Shown: positions 19,772-32,470 of the stretch, piece after piece
Layout: every line of letters starts with the position of its first letter
How positions within the stretch are numbered: position 1 is the first letter of the stretch
Assembly: GCA_963573385.1 (NCBI GenBank)
Contig: CAUYLG010066169.1
Coordinates: 1-64,000, forward strand
Origin: Cacajao melanocephalus
Lineage: Eukaryota > Chordata > Mammalia > Primates > Pitheciidae
DNA length: 64,000 nucleotides
Reading direction: 5' to 3'
The notes under the pieces: generated by a model
The model's database searches: none
What the model was told of the DNA's origin: nothing
The model's input: the letters and a program-made list of their open reading frames with translations, nothing else
Made by a program: the position numbers and the translations under genes

Positions 19772-22089
19772 GTATTTTTAAAGATTGTTTCATAAAATTA
19801 ATCATTTCAAATTATCTGAATGTTTCAGTCTACTAACCACTCTTCAGTAATAAAAGAGCCTTTTAGTAAATGCCCTAACTCATCAAAAGCCAATTTATAT
19901 TCAGCAAATTAATGTTTTAGAATGCTAAATTATTGTGGGAATAAAGAATGCTATCAAATATTTTCAATTATACACTTAGTGGATAATTTGTATCAAAATA
20001 CCTATGTTTAAGTTCTGTTATTCATTGCTGATGAACTAGAGCAAGGAAGTCTGTCTAATCTTGATTTTCCTAATTTAAATCTATTACAAGTTTATGTTCC
20101 AGGCAGGTAGAAGGAGGAAAGGGGAAGTGAAGAGAACATGCTTCCCTCCAAAGGCTCAATCAGAATACTGCACACACCACTCCCACTCACGTACCATTAC
20201 CCAGAACTTAGTTACATGAATATTGCTAGCTGTTAAGAAAGACCGGGAAATAGCCTTAATTCTGGACAACCATACTTTCAGCTAAATGCAAAGAAACTAT
20301 CTGCTACAGATAGCACTGCCATTCCTCTACCAAACTCCTCTGTTAAGTTCCATTCACTCTTTATTTGACATGGCCAGTCTGTAGCTTTCATCCAGAAAAG
20401 TTTACCATGTTTGATGACATACTTTGTGCGATTACAATTTTCTTAGATATTTTTTGTCTTATATTTAGGTTTGAGTTTTGTTAAAGCACTGCAGCTACTT
20501 GATAACAAGTCAAATACTACAGAAAAGTTAATGAAAAGCAACAGTCATGCCCTTTGCCCATGGTATTCATTCTATAACTAATTTTTATGATGCTTACTTT
20601 CATAACTATATGTATTTGAACTTCTATTTTCTGTTTTATCTAATTTAGATAACACCTATTAGTTCTCCAACATGGAAAATAAGGATTTCACTCACCTACT
20701 GTATCTCATTCTCCATCTACTTACACATATCAGAGTTTACAAATTATTTTATCATTAGTTACTGTACTGGTTACCTTTATAACCTTTAATATATATACTT
20801 ACAGCTCTGATTCTTATACTATTAATTTTTTACAGTACCTTTTCATTCCTACTTTGTAAAATGGGGCTATTAGCACCCTAGTATTTCTCTACCCTTTCTC
20901 TATTTCCCATTTTTCCCTCTCTCAACTACATTTTTAGTTGTACACTATCAAAACTGTGAATAATTTCATTCTGCCTGACAACTACATCAAGTCTTGATAC
21001 ATATTCTTTTTATCAGTAGGCTTTAAAAGTTGAAGATCAGTTATAGGATTTCTGTTATTATGACTATGAAAATAAGATGATATGTTGGGTCAAGTGATAT
21101 GCCAGAATTACATTGTCATATTTAGAGTTTTATTGCCTCAACTCTTGGGCAAATCAAAGGAGGCTGTTCCTAGCATGAGTGTCAAATGAACTTTTCTCTT
21201 TTTATGCCTCATCAATTGCTCAAAATTATGCTTCATTTGAGTTTGTTTCTTGTTTGAAAGAACAATTTATTGCCCTTAAAGTTTCTAATCTCCTTCATTT
21301 AGTTTCTTGAAGTATTTGCCTTTAACATGCACTACTGATTATTCTCCAATTCTCTATCCTATTATTGATGCTATAAGTCCCTTCACACACAGTTTTTTCT
21401 AATAGATCTCTCCCAGATCCTTTCTCCCTTCTCCTGTTGATTGATTGCCTTCACCTTGCTGCACGGTGGTTATAATGGACTGTACCATCCCTGCCTTCCT
21501 GGGCTGAAAACTTTGACTTTTGAGTCAAATGAATTCCTCTTTATATGCTTTTATTTTGCAGAAACATTTTAAGTTAACTTCTCAAGAAAAGCTTTCTGAA
21601 ATGTAAAATTACTGAATTCCTGCTTATAAGTACAAAAATACTTTGTAGTCACACTTGAATGCTAGATAAAGGGTCTGGGTTAAATTACTTTATTTCAGAA
21701 CTAACAATGGTTTGTTCCTTATGTCTTCCAACATGACATATTAATCGAAAAATGTGATTTTGGTTCCTATTTCTTTGCACACAACTTGGTTTTTCCTTTC
21801 TGAACTCTTGTACGATTTTATTTTCATCCTAGGTGTTCTGAATAGCATTCACTGAGTTAAGGATTTTGAGATCCCCAGAGCAGTTGCAATGGCACTTTAG
21901 GTGGCCTGTATGCCTTGGGGTACCAATCTTAATGCATCACATCACCACCTTTTGAAGAACTAGGATAGGATAGTCACAACTGATAAAGTCAAATGCCCTA
22001 ATTATAATTTTATTTTATTGGCGATGAATTTTTCTTCCAAAAGCATTAAAGATCTAAATTTTAAAATAATAATAAAATGAGCTCAAATT
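19772..22089. other. Mostly unique intron
   Basis: About 2.3 kb AT-rich sequence. A stretch near 20150-20300 (ACCCAGAACTTAGTTACATG, GGGAAATAGCCTTAATTCTG) resembles an old dispersed repeat I cannot name. No exon seen. Confidence 0.4.
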
Positions 22090-23160
22090 TTAAAAACATA
22101 TAGGTATATACACAGGTTATTCTGGAAATGAAAGACTTTATGTATAGGCAATAATTGAAAGGAAGAAACAATAGAGAAAAAGATTATAAGTTTATTTACA
22201 TAAATTTGAGAGGCTTCTAAACTAAAAAATAACTAAAATATTATAAGGCAACTGAAAAAGTGGGAAAATTATTGCAAGAGAGTTGTAGACAGAGGTTTTA
22301 TATTCTTACTATGAAAAAGAGCTCTTAGAAATTGAAAAGAACATGAAGTTAAAATTGTTTTTTTAAACATAAAAACTATCCCAAAAGATAAAAAATTCAA
22401 ATATCTAAATGGGTGACTCAAAAAGAAAAAATATAGAAAAAAAAGGAAAATCATGAAAATATATTCATTTTACATAAAATGCTAAGAAAAATACCAAGAA
22501 ATTTGACTTTTTTACGTATCAAATTGCCAAACCAAAAATATTTTAAAATTAAGATGCTATTTAGTGATGACGTGCTGTGAGGAACCAGGTACTCTTGTAC
22601 ACAGCTTGTGACACTTTAAAGTTGTAAAAAATGTATGGCATTCAGTTGACCAATATATATTGAAGGCCATAAAAGGTGCATTTTCTTTGACCTAGTAATA
22701 CCATTTCTAGGAATTGAAGCTAGGAAAAAATTAAATCAGGTGAGTATGTAAAGATGCATGTGTGAGAATATCCAACACTTAGATGTTTGTAATAAAATCA
22801 GAAATAACCTAAATATCCAAAAGGGTTACGTCTGTGTCATATTCATATAAGTGTATTAAAAATGATACCATGTCTACCTATTTACTGATATAAGAAGACA
22901 CTGAGATATTGTCCAATGAAACTGTATCTTCAAAACAGCATATATACTATAATTCCATTTTAAAATTGACATACATAATTGAAAAATTATGCCTGATTTG
23001 ATCCAGAAGCTCAAATGTCATCATATAAAATTATTTAAAAGTCTAGAAAAACAGATGCAATTAAAAGTGGTGTTCTCTGGAATGTGGTTCTGGTTTTCTT
23101 TATAATTGTCTGTATTTTCTAAAATGTCTAAAATGAGCAAGTATTAAAAGTGAGAAAAAA
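22090..23160 (+). mobile_element. Very old L1 (L1M4/L1ME-like), sense
   Basis: The better-matching part is 22680-23160: AATACCATTTCTAGGAATTG, AATAACCTAAATATCCAA, and the terminal CTGTATTTTCTAAAATGTCT region of L1 3' ends. The left boundary is uncertain because the sequence is A-rich and diverged. Confidence 0.65.
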
Positions 23161-23614
23161 GAATTAACTGATTCTCTTATTGAAAGATTTTATTTTGGTG
23201 CCTCTTGACAATCAGAGAGCTTCAGAATATAAATTTCCAATTGATGTGGTATGGCATAAACTTCCATTTACCATGATAATTTCAACTGTTCTTACCTCAC
23301 TTTTCATACAGGTTTTGCATTAATCTCACCACAGTAAATCTATTTTTTCCACATACTGTTTTCTTTCTGTGGTCTCATGTTTTTAATTATTGAAAGACAA
23401 GCACTCATTCTTTACTTGAACAAAATATTATTAGTATCCCCATCATTTGGGATGATATTTTTACAGGATATTATAATAGTTTTTTTACATATGAATTTGG
23501 CTATTAAACAGAAAAAGTTCACACTAAATACAGACATAAGGAATAACTTGTTTCATCAGACCAGATGATATGATTAAAGCCATTGTTCCTGTAGACAGAG
23601 AGTAGGTTAAGTAC

Positions 23615-23671
23615 TTATCCAGATAATTTGATTACTGTAAACAGTCAACTTTGCCTGAATTATCTGGATAA
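23615..23671. other. 14-bp inverted repeat containing GATA motifs
   Basis: TTATCCAGATAATT (23615-23628) and AATTATCTGGATAA (23658-23671) are exact reverse complements separated by 29 nt. Each arm holds a GATA-type core (AGATAA / TTATCT). Confidence 0.95.
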
Positions 23672-25814
23672 TTGCCTGACTTCTCCATTTTACATAGCCT
23701 AAGGTTCTAGGTTTATTTTTGCATCCCACGGACCACTTTCTGCAGTGATCAGCAATCAGAGAAAATCAGATTATCACCCTGTTTAACCTTCCTGTGCCTT
23801 GGGTAATTAAGTCAACAAATTAGCTAAAGGCTCCAATGCGGAAGGGGATTGGTAGACTGTGGTTAAGACACATATTTATGAATTTTCCCTTCAGCTGCTT
23901 TTTTTTTAAAGGACACTTTGATAAGAAACATATGATCTCAATTATCATTAACTCTTGGTGGTTTCCGTGTTTGGGAGCTTGAACTAGACTTCAGAAGGCC
24001 TAGGACCCCCTTCCATGTGTGCCTGAGCAGTATATTGCCAGTCCATTCCCATTTTCCATCTCGTTAGCTCACATTGAGAAAGCAAACTTAAACCACTCTT
24101 CACACACTCATTGTAGGCTCAGGGACCATACGACTTTAAGCAGGCTGCTTTGGGATTTCCTTAGTGACTTTTGGTAATAGGCTTTTGTAATCAACTGAGC
24201 ATCTTTCTTTAAAGCTATTTTTAAATACAAAATTCTTTAAAATGAAATATCTTAAAATCTAAGAGAAATCTGTAGACATAAAAACAATTCCTATCATATA
24301 CAGATAAATAAAAACTTAATAAAAATATATTGCTATTGTTTCAAAATCTAACCTTTATTTTTTATGTTGTTTTGTTATTTGTTTTTTAGTATTTTCGATT
24401 CAGTTTTTTCTGTAGAGAAGGTTTAAAGGATACCAGAATGTGTAACAGCTGATGTGTCACAGTACTGTAATTGATTACACTTATTGATAAGCTACTCCAA
24501 ATATTAACCCTTGATTCAGAACCAGAAATGGGCTTACAGTGAGAACTCCTAGGATTTGGCCAGCTGGAATACACAGGCTGATGAGACCAGCTATGTCTGA
24601 GTGCACAATTTCAAAGGAGCATGTCTATCTCACTAATCCTGTGTAAATATGTATATCATTCCAGTTTTAATCAAATAAAGTGTTCTGTCTGATGAAACCC
24701 TTCAACCATAGAACAAATGACTTCAAGGAAAGAGTAGTTTTGTTCCCCAAATCATCATATCAAACATTATATTTGTGATGAGGCAAACTTTTTGGTGATA
24801 AATGTATATATTATACTACTACAGAAGTAAGAAAAATATTTCAAATACTATCACTTTGGTATATCACTCCCAAAACTAATTGAAAAGTGGCATCCTCTAA
24901 AAATAAGGACTTGGAGAATGTATCGCTGTACTTTTTCACTCATTGCTTTGATGAGAGAACAATTATATAGTGCCTGACAATACTGAGATGAATGTAACAG
25001 CCAAAGCCACAGAAACACTTGGATAAATTGTGTGTGCTTATGGCAGTGAGATTTTGACACTGTGGCAACACACTTCATAATAATTTTATTTTGAAGAATT
25101 GGTACTGTTGCTCACTTTTAGAATAATATTTGAGTGTGATTACCATGCATTAATCAGAAATCAGCCTATTGCATTTTACTGGACAAAGAAACCATTACTG
25201 AATCTAAAAACAGTTGACAATAGTGACATCACTATTATTAATTTATAACAGTGGCTATTTACCTATTATTAAAACCATGAGACAATTTCAATTAAAATTA
25301 ACTTTTTAAAGGTGAGTTGCCCCAGGAGAGAGACCATGCCCTTCTTTTCCAGGGGCAGGGAACAAGTTTCTGTCTTAACTGCACATAATCCTCCATAAAG
25401 ATGTAGAAACTGAAGAGCACCTATTATGCCAAAGATATTTAACAATCTCATTCTGCAACTGAACAGAAAGTACTTGCACTATTCCTTGCTTGCATGGAAG
25501 AAAGGCTAGATTCACTCACTGAGATAAGTATTCCCCAAGATTTTTATGAATTATAAAAGGTTTTTGCTATTTCAAAAGAGAAACATTTTATTGCCTTGGT
25601 TGCTGAAAACATATCTTAATGTATTATTCCAAATGACTTGGCCTGCTTGCCTCCTAAGATTTGGATTGGAAAAATCAATACTATATGTTAGATAATGAAA
25701 GTAATAGGTACTCAATGTGAAACTTGGAAAATAGGTAAAAAGATAAAAAATAAATAATAGTTGGTCATTAAGTAGAAATATTTTTACACCTTTTTAGTGT
25801 TTTCTGTGAATATT

Positions 25815-25895
25815 CATTTTCCATAATTAAGAACACATTGCATATTATCATTTTGAGTCACATTTCCATAATTGAGAACACACTGCATATTATCA
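25815..25895. repeat. Two-copy duplication, about 46-bp period
   Basis: CATTTTCCATAATTAAGAAC and onward (25815-25850) recurs as CATTTCCATAATTGAGAACA and onward (25861-25895), with a few substitutions and one T lost. Confidence 0.85.
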
Positions 25896-26424
25896 CTGGT
25901 TCTTCCTGATCTAGTATTAGAGTATATGTATATCATTTAGAATTTATTACATTTCAAGGGTCAGTAAACCCAATTCAAACGGGCTGAAACAAATCCAGGA
26001 TATCATTGGCTGTAGAACTGAAAATCCAGCAGTAGAAGAGGATTCAAGCACACTCCAAAAATTTATCTGGGCTCTAGTTTCATTTACCTTCACTTCTCTC
26101 AGGTTTATTTTCTTTACTTGGCTTTTCCTTAGGTTAGCTTCCCTTATGATATGGAACCCAAACCACTAGTATCAGTTCCAGACTTTGTACCCTCTTACCA
26201 CCGTATTCAAAGAGAAATAGTGTTTTTCAAAGGTCCTTTAAAAGAAAATATTTGTTCCAATATTTCTAGGAAAATCTTGAAGGTACACTCTAATTAGATC
26301 TGTTTAGATTAGGTGCACATCCCTAAAACAATCATTAAGACAAGGGAACATTTTCTGATAGGCTTAGACTTGGGATACATGTTCCAACCCACCTGGTCCA
26401 CATAGGCCAAGTACTATTTAATGT

Positions 26425-26484
26425 ACTTATAACCATCACATTGAAAGGTATGTATGCACTTATAACTATCACATTAAAAGTATC
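26425..26484. repeat. Two-copy tandem duplication, 33-bp period
   Basis: ACTTATAACCATCACATTGA at 26425 and ACTTATAACTATCACATTAA at 26458 start two near-identical units. Confidence 0.8.
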
Positions 26485-26890
26485 TTCAAAAATATCGTTT
26501 CAATGTCTGTGTACTATCTCATTTTACTGTTATACCAATATTTTATTCAACATGCTTCTATTATTAGACATTTAGGCTGTGTCCAATATTTCTACAATGT
26601 AAATCATTTTGTGAATATCCTCTTTTATAAATATTTGGCTGCCTCGGGTTTTAATCTTTTATAAATTACTACAAGTATAATGGTTAGACCAATTAAGATA
26701 TTTTTCTTTCTTATGTTGCTTTTTAGGAGAACCATCTATCTCTTATATAGGAACACCTATTTATTACATCCTTGTCAGCATCATTATTTAAAAATAAAAT
26801 ATTTGCTAATTTATTCTGTGCAATCATATACATCACGGTTATTTTTATTCAACTTTATTTACTAATGAAATTGATATTTCTCTTTAGTAA
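26485..26890 (-). mobile_element. Old L1 (L1M-like), antisense
   Basis: TTAGACATTTAGGCTGTGTC, GTGAATATCCTCTTTTATAA and TACATCCTTGTCAGCATC follow the order of antisense L1 ORF2/3' sequence. Strongly diverged. Confidence 0.6.
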
Positions 26891-26894
26891 TAAT

Positions 26895-27095
26895 TGATAA
26901 TAGTAATTGAGCACTACTGTCTACCAATTACTAGTCTGGACTTATTTTAAATATCACATTATTTAAACATTCTAAAACCTATATAATTAACTAACTTGCC
27001 AAAAGTAAAATAACTGGTTAATGGATGGCCATCTAGGATTCAAATCATGTTCACCTGAGTCAAATCGAAGCTTTTAATAATCTTGCAAAACTACT
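26895..27095 (-). repeat. MIR, antisense
   Basis: AATTGAGCACTACTGTCTAC, TTAACTAACTTGCCAAAAGT and CTAGGATTCAAATCATG match the reverse-complement MIR order. Confidence 0.75.
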
Positions 27096-27359
27096 TCCTG
27101 AATTATGCATGGCATCTATTTCTATTTCCTACTTTGTTATTTGGTTGTAACATTTACTATGATTCACTGGGAAGAATTCTAATCTCCACCTGTGTCCAAA
27201 ATCTTAGTAGCCGAAAGACATCACAATTGAAATTGATTAGAGAACTGAAGCTTTTCTAAAGAAAAATGAAAAATCTGGTGAAAGTCAAAGTTGCTACACA
27301 GATTACTACTATTCTGTCATTCAGCACACGGGTGATAAACTAAACCTTTCTGCATAACT

Positions 27360-27725
27360 TTGTATTATTAATGTTTGCAAAAGGCAAAGAAAAAAAAGAA
27401 TTTATTGCTTTAGCCCTCCTCTCTACATCCTTGTCCTCTCAAATGCACAAAGTTCCAGTAGTTCTCTGATCGTTGTTGTTAATATTTTGTCCAAATTTCT
27501 AGTTGTTCTCAACAGGAGGATTAGTCTGCAATAAGCCAGTCTGTCACGGCTGAAAGCAAAGTCTGCAAGTGTTAATAAGATCTCTCTACAATTTGTATTT
27601 AAAATGTTTACAAAATTGGAATGGTAAAGAGTACCTTGCCAACTTAACACTAATATTTCCAGTTCATAGGTTGAAATATGAAAGGGAAAATTATAAAACT
27701 TGTATCTATGTGCTTGTATTAGCAT
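27360..27725 (-). repeat. Possible ancient L1/HAL1 5' region, uncertain
   Basis: The minus strand carries a 100-codon open frame (27423-27725) and text such as GAACAACTAGAAATTTGGAC and GAACTACTGGAACTTTGTGC, which reminds me of old L1 5' sequences. No domain is recognised and I do not call it a gene. Confidence 0.3.
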
Positions 27726-27921
27726 GAAACAGAATTACACTCACAGAAGACCTTCATGATTTTGCTAAAGAATATTTAGCACAGATCAAACAAACACATT
27801 ATTATATTGTGAACATAGTAAGCCACAGGAGAAGACCTTTTGTAAAAGTTTCTGGGGCATCAAGTTACCCACTGAAAGATCAATTTTTACATCCTAATTC
27901 ATTTCCAGAATCTTTATAAGT

Positions 27922-27968
27922 CATATATATATATCACACACACACATACACACACACACACATACACA
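27922..27968. repeat. (TA)n(CA)n microsatellite
   Basis: CATATATATATATC followed by CACACA units with two ACATACAC interruptions. Confidence 0.9.
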
Positions 27969-28153
27969 AAGATACTTATGGGAGGTCACATTCGACTTTA
28001 TCTCATTGCACTTATATCACTTCAAAAAGTCACCAGTAGAGGGAGTAAATAATTTAAAAATCAAATTAATTTTGATCTACTTGAAAGGTGTATAAATATT
28101 AATCTATTTCTGCAAAATATCTGACTAAAAAGTCCCAGTATTACTTATGCAAG

Positions 28154-28260
28154 ATTTGTAACTGTGTAAGACACTCTTAAAAATATAAAATATAATTAAA
28201 ATATAACATTTGTGACTGTATAACACACTCAAAATATAAAATACAATTATAATTACATAT
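28154..28260. repeat. Two-copy tandem duplication, 54-bp period
   Basis: ATTTGTAACTGTGTAAGACA at 28154 and ATTTGTGACTGTATAACACA at 28208 start two diverged copies that each end in an AT-rich run. Confidence 0.85.
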
Positions 28261-28309
28261 ATAATTGATAAATCTCTTAGTAATCTAAATAATAATCACA
28301 CATGTTATG

Positions 28310-28525
28310 AAAAGAATATGGATTTGAATCAAATGGACCTGGGTTTTTCTATCCTTGCTCAGTTTTTTTTTCTTTTCAAATTGTGGAACTTGAGACAAGC
28401 CATTCAATTTACCTGTTTCATTTTTCATGTCTCCAAGATAGAAGCAACAATAAATCAGACATATGATGCCACAGAGCACAGGATCAAATATAATGATGTA
28501 TGTAAAGTTATTAGCATTAAGAAAT
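28310..28525 (+). repeat. MIR, sense
   Basis: ATGGATTTGAATCAAATGGA, CTTGAGACAAGCCATTCAA, CATGTCTCCAAGATAGAAGC and TGATGTATGTAAAGTTATTA follow the MIR consensus in order. Confidence 0.8.
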
Positions 28526-28529
28526 ACTA

Positions 28530-29372
28530 GTTTTTTTTTTTTTTACTTTATTAGTTTTATCCAACTATGCTCAATTCACCTTGCCCTCTTCCCACCTCCC
28601 TCTTGAGTGTCAACAGCCTCTAGATTGGAAAGGAGTGAAAAGGGATTGAAATGCCTCTCTCGCAAACTGTATTGTCCACCACTAGTTACCCTAACACATG
28701 ATTCCGACTTCTCCTAGCTCTGCCATGTCCTTAATCTGTTTTTGGTATTACGTGAAATTCTAAGACACAGTCCCTTCAGAAATAATGCATCTCCTCCCGA
28801 AAGACATCCTCCCCTTTTCTATTCCATTTCTTCATTCACCATGACAATATCTCAGAATGTTGTTGAAGTATATGAGACTTCCCTAATGGGTTTGGTTATC
28901 TGAAGGGATTTAGAGCACCAATGGCAGAAAACTAAAGAAAAATCTCTAAGTAAGTATTTCCAAAGTCAAATATAAAAATACTCATGAAATTAGGGATTCT
29001 TCAGTTAGGATATTCTTTTCAGGAGCATCCATTGCCCTTGAGCTTCTTCTCTGAATTCAGGTTTGAACTTTCTGGAAAGCCCTCCTTCCCCTAACCTCTC
29101 CTCTGAGAGTTACCACCCTTAGGGAATACAAATACAAGATCACAGACGCTGGTCTTACTTCAGGCTCACTATCCTCATAGAGCACTTCCCTGAGACTAAG
29201 TCATATAGTTAGCATAGTACCCTAGACCTCCAGCAGGACACCCAAGGTGTTGCTTGGGACCTCATATCCCACAGAACACTGAGTGGGAAAAGGCTATTCC
29301 AGCTTGCTCCTCTTGGAAGTCATCTGTTTAATTTTATTATGGTCAGTGGATAGCTGTTGGAGTGTACCTGGG

Positions 29373-29419
<47 letters not shown>

Positions 29420-30705
29420 CAATTTCCAAAGGACAAAATTTTATTCTCAGTGTTCATTTAATCCTACAGGAAGGAGAAACACATTTTCCAAACTGCATTA
29501 GTATTTGCAAGGTCACCCATTTCCCTAGGTGTTGGTCATTCACAGTTTAGGCAGAGTGGCATGATGGTTTATTTGTTTCACCTGAACAGACTCTCAATTG
29601 TGCCCTCAGACCTGCCCCAAATAATAAATAAGCCAATCAATTACTTACTTATCTGCTAATTTTGACTGCCATAACTACACAAATGCTTGAGTTTACTCCT
29701 TATGAGGGTCCAGTTAAATGGAGCAGTATTTTCCTAATGTATGCCCCACAGCTGACCTTTGAGAAGGCATGACGGAGCAAGTGCCAGAGGCTCATCGAAG
29801 GTAGAAACAGATGCTGCTTAGCATAGGAAAAGTGAGAGATGTTTCAGTGTTAGGAAATGGGGTACTGGTAGAAAAATAGGCAGAAAAAATGGTTAGACTC
29901 GCTGATATGAAAAGAGAAAGCAAGAGTTGCTTACTAAAAAAGACTTGCCTCCAAGTCAACAAGTGTAAGATAAACAGGACTCATGCTTGCACAAATAAAA
30001 GTGCCTTGTGATTACACTTCCTATATCTATTCTTAATAAGCTAATGCTGCTGATTTATTTTCCATTAGATACACATTTTTTTTTATACTAGAATATTATT
30101 AGGGCAAGAACATGCATCTTCCTCTCTACCTAAAATCAACAGATCGATACTGAACTCCTAATACATGCCAGGCACAATGCCAATCACTAGAAAAAAATAT
30201 AAATAAAATAAAAACAGATTGCTATAGGCCAGGATCACGTGCTCTACCTCCAAATTCTTGGCTGATGTCAGTCTCACTCAAACCACCTGTCCTCAGAGAA
30301 TAAGGGTGGTTGGTCCAAAAGATTAAGAGATTGAGGTAAGTAATCGCCAAAAGAAAACCAAATGGATTATGGGGGCCAGAAAATAAGGTCTTTACCAGGT
30401 GTGATTTCCTATTTCTGAGATTCTAGCCAGAGGGCTCAAAGGGCAAGATTTTATACTTCATAAGAGTAATTATGTTGCTAATATTTTTTTTAAAGATCAT
30501 TTCTATTTATGACCTAGACTTTAGAAATCTTTTTGCATACCTGAACCTTGCCACAGCAATGCTACAAAGTAACCTGGTCCACATGTAAGTACTGGACCCA
30601 GCATAGAAGTGGCAAAAGTAATCAGCAAAAGACTCTAAGGGGGGAAAATACATCAGAAAAAGAATCAGGGCAGTATAATGATAGTAAGCTTGACTAAATT
30701 GGATA
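28530..30705. other. Mostly unique intron
   Basis: Contains a T12 run near 28530 and a CA microsatellite. CTAATACATGCCAGGCACAA near 30150-30200 is a possible antisense MIR scrap. No exon recognised. Confidence 0.45.
29374..29417. repeat. (AC)22 microsatellite
   Basis: An uninterrupted AC run of 44 bp flanked by CTGGGA and TTCAATTT. Likely polymorphic in length. Confidence 0.97.
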
Positions 30706-31873
30706 TACAGGCATATCTTGGAGATAGTGTCGGTTTGGTTTCAGACCACCACTATAAAAGAAATATCTCATTAAAGTGAATCACACAAAATTCTTAGTTT
30801 ACCAATGCATAGAAAAGTTATGGGGGAAAGGAGCAGAGCAAGAAGGTGGAATAGAAGACCCCATAGATAGTTCCTCCTGCAGGAACACTAAATTTGACAA
30901 CTATCTACACCAAAAAAGGTCCTTCAAGGAATCAAAAATCAGGTGAGTACTCACAGTACCTGGCTTTAATTTCATATCGCTGAAACAAACAATGAATAGA
31001 GTAGGAGGCCATCTTGAATTGCTGAAGCCACCCATCCCCCATCTCCCCTTACCTACCTTTTTCCACAGTGGCCTCATGGTGCGGAGAAATCTGTGCACTT
31101 TGGGAGAGGGATAGCTTGGTGATTGTGAGACTTTGCACTGAACTCAGCACTGCCCTGTCAGAACAGAAAGCAAAACTGGGTTGAACTCCACTGATGCCTG
31201 CCCACCGAGGGAGCATTCAGACCAGCCAGAACCACAGTGGAATTGCCCAGCCCAGAAGTTGAAACTTGAGTTCTGCTTCCCATACGCCTCAGCACCGTGG
31301 GTGGGCTGAAGCACTCTCAGGCCCCAAATTGAGAGGCAATCTAGTCCACAAGGACTACAAGCCCTAGTGCTGAGCTTGGCTCTGAACCAGTGGACTTCGA
31401 GGGGCACTCAACTTACTGAGGCACTGGCCAGGGCAGCTAAGCCAGTGCCTGCATCACCCCTCCCTCAGCCCCAGGAAACACTGCACAGGTTTCCAAAAGA
31501 GACCCTTTCATTCCACTTGAGGAGAGGAGAGGGAAGAGTAAAGAGCATTTTTGTCTTTCATCTTGCCTAGTAGCTCAGTCACAGTAGTATAGGGCACCAG
31601 TCAGAGTTGCTAGGCCCCCATTCCAGGCCCTAGTTCCCAAACAACATTCCTGGATGCATCCTGAGCCAGAAGGGAAACCGCCACCTTGATGGAAATGACC
31701 CAGTCTTGGCAGTATCCATCACCTGCTGACTAAGGGGCCCTTTGGCCCTGAATAACCAGCAGTGACATACAAGTAGTCCACCATTGGCTCAGGTGAGATT
31801 CCGAGACTTGTGGGCATCAGGTGAGACCCAACATGTTCACAGCTATGGTGGCTATGGTAATGAAGTGGCATCG

Positions 31874-32470
31874 TTGTCTGGAGTAAATACACAGGGTATT
31901 TGTCATCTTGTGCTGAGAAGATGAATGACATGGACACACTCACAGAGTGTGTTTGGGAGCAGAAAGTTTGATAGGAAGAAGAAAGGAGAGAGGAGAGCTG
32001 GGCTTTCTCTTTTGAGAGAGACATCTGAGAAAGAGACATCTGAAAAAAGAAGAGCAGTGGACCACTTTAGATTTTTTAGGCTGGCTTGGGGAGGTAGTGT
32101 CTGATTTATGTAGGGCTCACAGATTGGTTCGACCAGGTGTGATGTTTATATAGCACACTGGAAGGCTGGTCGTGCCACCCTAATATTATTATGGAAATAG
32201 GCTTTCCGCTTGGCCAGCACCATCTTGTCTGCTGCTACAAGTGGCTGGCAAAGGGAAGGGAAGATGGAGCCGCCATTTTGAACATATCTAGTCCTAGGTA
32301 TCTTTTTCCTGCCGGCATTCACCTGTGCAAGCTTCCAGCTTGCTTATCTATATCTACAGCTTGATTTTACAGACTGCTCTTGTTAGAAAATGACTTAGGG
32401 GCTGCTTTTCATTAAAAAGGAAAACCTTACCAAGGACTCCCATAGCCTCACTATCTGCCTAGGTAGCTGC
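31874..32470 (+). repeat. ERV class I-like solo LTR inserted in the L1 5' UTR
   Basis: L1 5' UTR sequence is interrupted by about 600 bp starting near TGTCTGGAGTAAATACAC. The block includes TTTTTTAGGCTGGCTTGGGG, TTGGCCAGCACCATCTTGTC and GATGGAGCCGCCATTTTGAA, a pattern I associate with class I ERV LTRs. L1 resumes at about ACTCCTTTTGCTTGAG (about 32490). Family and exact right end are unresolved; no internal viral genes are present. Confidence 0.6.

Larger units (their letters stand above)
23161..26479. other. Mostly unique intron with a candidate regulatory block
   Basis: No named transposon over about 3.3 kb. 23600-24150 holds a 14-bp inverted repeat containing AGATAA/TTATCT and further GATA-like motifs (see findings). 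Two short duplications lie at 25815-25895 and 26425-26484. Confidence 0.45.

Noticed and set aside
27423..27725. 100-codon frame on the minus strand
   Set aside because: No recognisable domain; sequence resembles an ancient L1-type repeat more than a gene.
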